This document shows positions 6,435 through 7,294 of a stretch of 7,294 bases of DNA, piece by piece. Within the stretch, counting starts at the first letter, position 1. The number at the start of each line of letters is the position of its first letter. This stretch comes from CANHEE01 sp049316985 (lineage in GTDB: Bacteria > Bacteroidota > Bacteroidia > Chitinophagales > Saprospiraceae), in assembly GCA_049316985.1 (NCBI GenBank), contig JBMOJB010000180.1:1-7294 (forward strand), read 5' to 3'. The position numbers and the translations under genes are program-made. A model generated the notes under the pieces. It saw nothing but the letters and a program-made list of their open reading frames with translations, was not told the origin of the DNA and ran no database searches.

Positions 6435-7109
6435 CTATTCTTTCAAAATATACCCTTGACCAACTTGAGTGTGGAGCAGCTTTCTGGCAAAAGGTTTGTC
6501 AATTTTGTTTCGCAAATAATTGATGTATACATCTACAACATTAGTGGAAGGGTCAAATTTTAGTCCCCACACCTCCTCCAGAATTTCCATACGGGTTTTC
6601 AATCGGCCTTTGTTCCGCATCAAATATTCCAATAAGCGGAATTCCGTTGCAGTGAGTTTGATGGGTTCATTATTGCGATAGGCTTCTTTGGTATCCAGAT
6701 TTAAGACGAGGTTCGCAAGGGTGATAATCTGTTGCTCATCAGTTTGCTCAGACCTGCGCAGCAAGGCCCTGACCCTGGCCAGAAGTTCCGGCAATCTAAA
6801 TGGTTTGACCATATAATCATCAGCACCTGCATCCAGTCCTTGGACAACATCCTCGGTATTGCTCAATGCAGTGAGCATTAAGATTAAAGTATTGCTATTT
6901 TTGCCTCGAATATACATACATAGTTCTTTTCCACCAATATGAGGCATTACGAGGTCAGTGATTACCAAATTTGGGCGAAGATTGTCGAAAAGTGACATTG
7001 CCATTTTTCCATCAAAAGCGACCATGGTTTCATAGCCCGCTTCTTGCAACATTTTGTTCAGCAGCGCTGCAATATTCGCGTCGTCTTCAACAATCAGTAT
7101 TTTTTGCAT
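6435..7109 (-). CDS. OmpR/PhoB family response regulator
   Basis: This 224-residue protein starts at ATG 7107-7109 and has the usual length for the family. The receiver domain (1-120) has the acidic pair Asp9-Asp10, the phosphoacceptor Asp52 (VITDLVMP), Thr80 (LMLTAL) and Lys102 (YMVKPF). All required residues are therefore present. The C-terminal winged-helix DNA-binding domain (about 128-222) includes LTATEFRLLEYLMRNKGR, the recognition-helix segment NVVDVYINYLRNKID and the wing end VGQGYILKE. It is the first gene of an operon with the sensor kinase; the stop is 8 bases before the kinase ATG. It probably acts as a DNA-binding transcription regulator after phosphorylation by the kinase. The target genes are unknown. 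General similarity is to CusR-like and PhoP-like regulators; I do not assign a gene name. Confidence 0.97.
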   Translation of the reverse strand: MQKILIVEDDANIAALLNKMLQEAGYETMVAFDGKMAMSLFDNLRPNLVITDLVMPHIGGKELCMYIRGKNSNTLILMLTALSNTEDVVQGLDAGADDYMVKPFRLPELLARVRALLRRSEQTDEQQIITLANLVLNLDTKEAYRNNEPIKLTATEFRLLEYLMRNKGRLKTRMEILEEVWGLKFDPSTNVVDVYINYLRNKIDKPFARKLLHTQVGQGYILKE

Positions 7110-7294
7110 ATCACTTATCTACAAACTTTCTTATTTTCAAAAGGTCTTTACCCTAAAATATGAATACGCAGGTAATAAACAATTGCTGCGTCCGATGGAG
7201 TCCATACCAGCTAAAATTTATTGCTAAACAGCGCCAGGAAAATATCTCTTGTGTGGTTTATTTGTATTTTCGAACTACTGTCGTTGATTCCTAA
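7110..7294. other. Upstream region of the two-component operon
   Basis: This stretch must hold the operon promoter if transcription starts within the window. A partial -7 match (AAAGTTTG, 7122-7129 on the minus strand) lies very close to the ATG, and no paired -33 element is seen. An 11-base palindrome ATGGAGTCCAT at 7195-7205, about 85 bases upstream of the ATG, might be an operator. A short minus-strand open frame enters from the right edge and ends near 7211-7213, but 27 residues are too few to identify. Confidence 0.35.

Noticed and set aside
7122..7129. AAAGTTTG as -7 box of the response regulator operon
   Set aside because: It matches seven of eight positions but lies only 12 bases before the ATG and has no -33 partner.
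7211..7294. Minus-strand open frame entering from the right edge (27 residues, then TAG)
   Set aside because: It is too short to recognise and may be chance; no terminator follows it.
1..7294. A new multi-gene defence, mobile or biosynthetic system
   Set aside because: The genes are separate units of known families, with no transposase, integrase, CRISPR repeats, toxin-antitoxin pair or biosynthetic cluster visible.

Overview
The window reads as a piece of a Bacteroidota chromosome, probably from the Chitinophagia, Sphingobacteriia or Saprospiria side. Four things support this. The DNA is AT-rich. A type IX secretion (T9SS) C-terminal sorting domain is present. The CotH, lamin-tail and T9SS domain combination is typical of this phylum. 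Two Bacteroidota-style -7 boxes (TAnnTTTG) sit a few tens of bases before start codons. Every recognisable gene is on the minus strand, so transcription runs from the right edge to the left.

From right to left: an OmpR-type response regulator (6435-7109) and its sensor histidine kinase (5062-6426) form a two-gene operon with an 8-base gap. It is closed by a stem-loop plus T-tract terminator at 5001-5042. Next is a lipoprotein of the SPFH/prohibitin family (3993-4889) with its own likely promoter. A very clear intrinsic terminator for the same strand lies about 220 bases past its stop codon. A gene-poor stretch of about 650 bases leads to a small four-helix membrane protein (2982-3341) that has no ATG start. 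Then comes a two-domain GNAT acetyltransferase of the YoaP type (2013-2783).

The left 1.7 kb (1-1699) is the most notable part. It is a large secreted-protein gene (signal peptide, CotH kinase-like domain, lamin-tail domain, T9SS sorting domain) that is clearly dead. I count five in-frame nonsense codons using all three stop triplets, plus one internal deletion with a frameshift that removes the part of the CotH domain expected to carry the WDFD-type metal-binding motif. The remaining protein sequence is still easy to read, so the inactivation looks fairly recent.

The two-component pair is a functional unit. The other genes are separate transcription units with no obvious shared pathway. The kinase and the SPFH lipoprotein both concern the cell envelope, but no regulatory link can be shown from the sequence. 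I found no CRISPR array, tRNA, rRNA, transposase or previously undescribed multi-gene system here.
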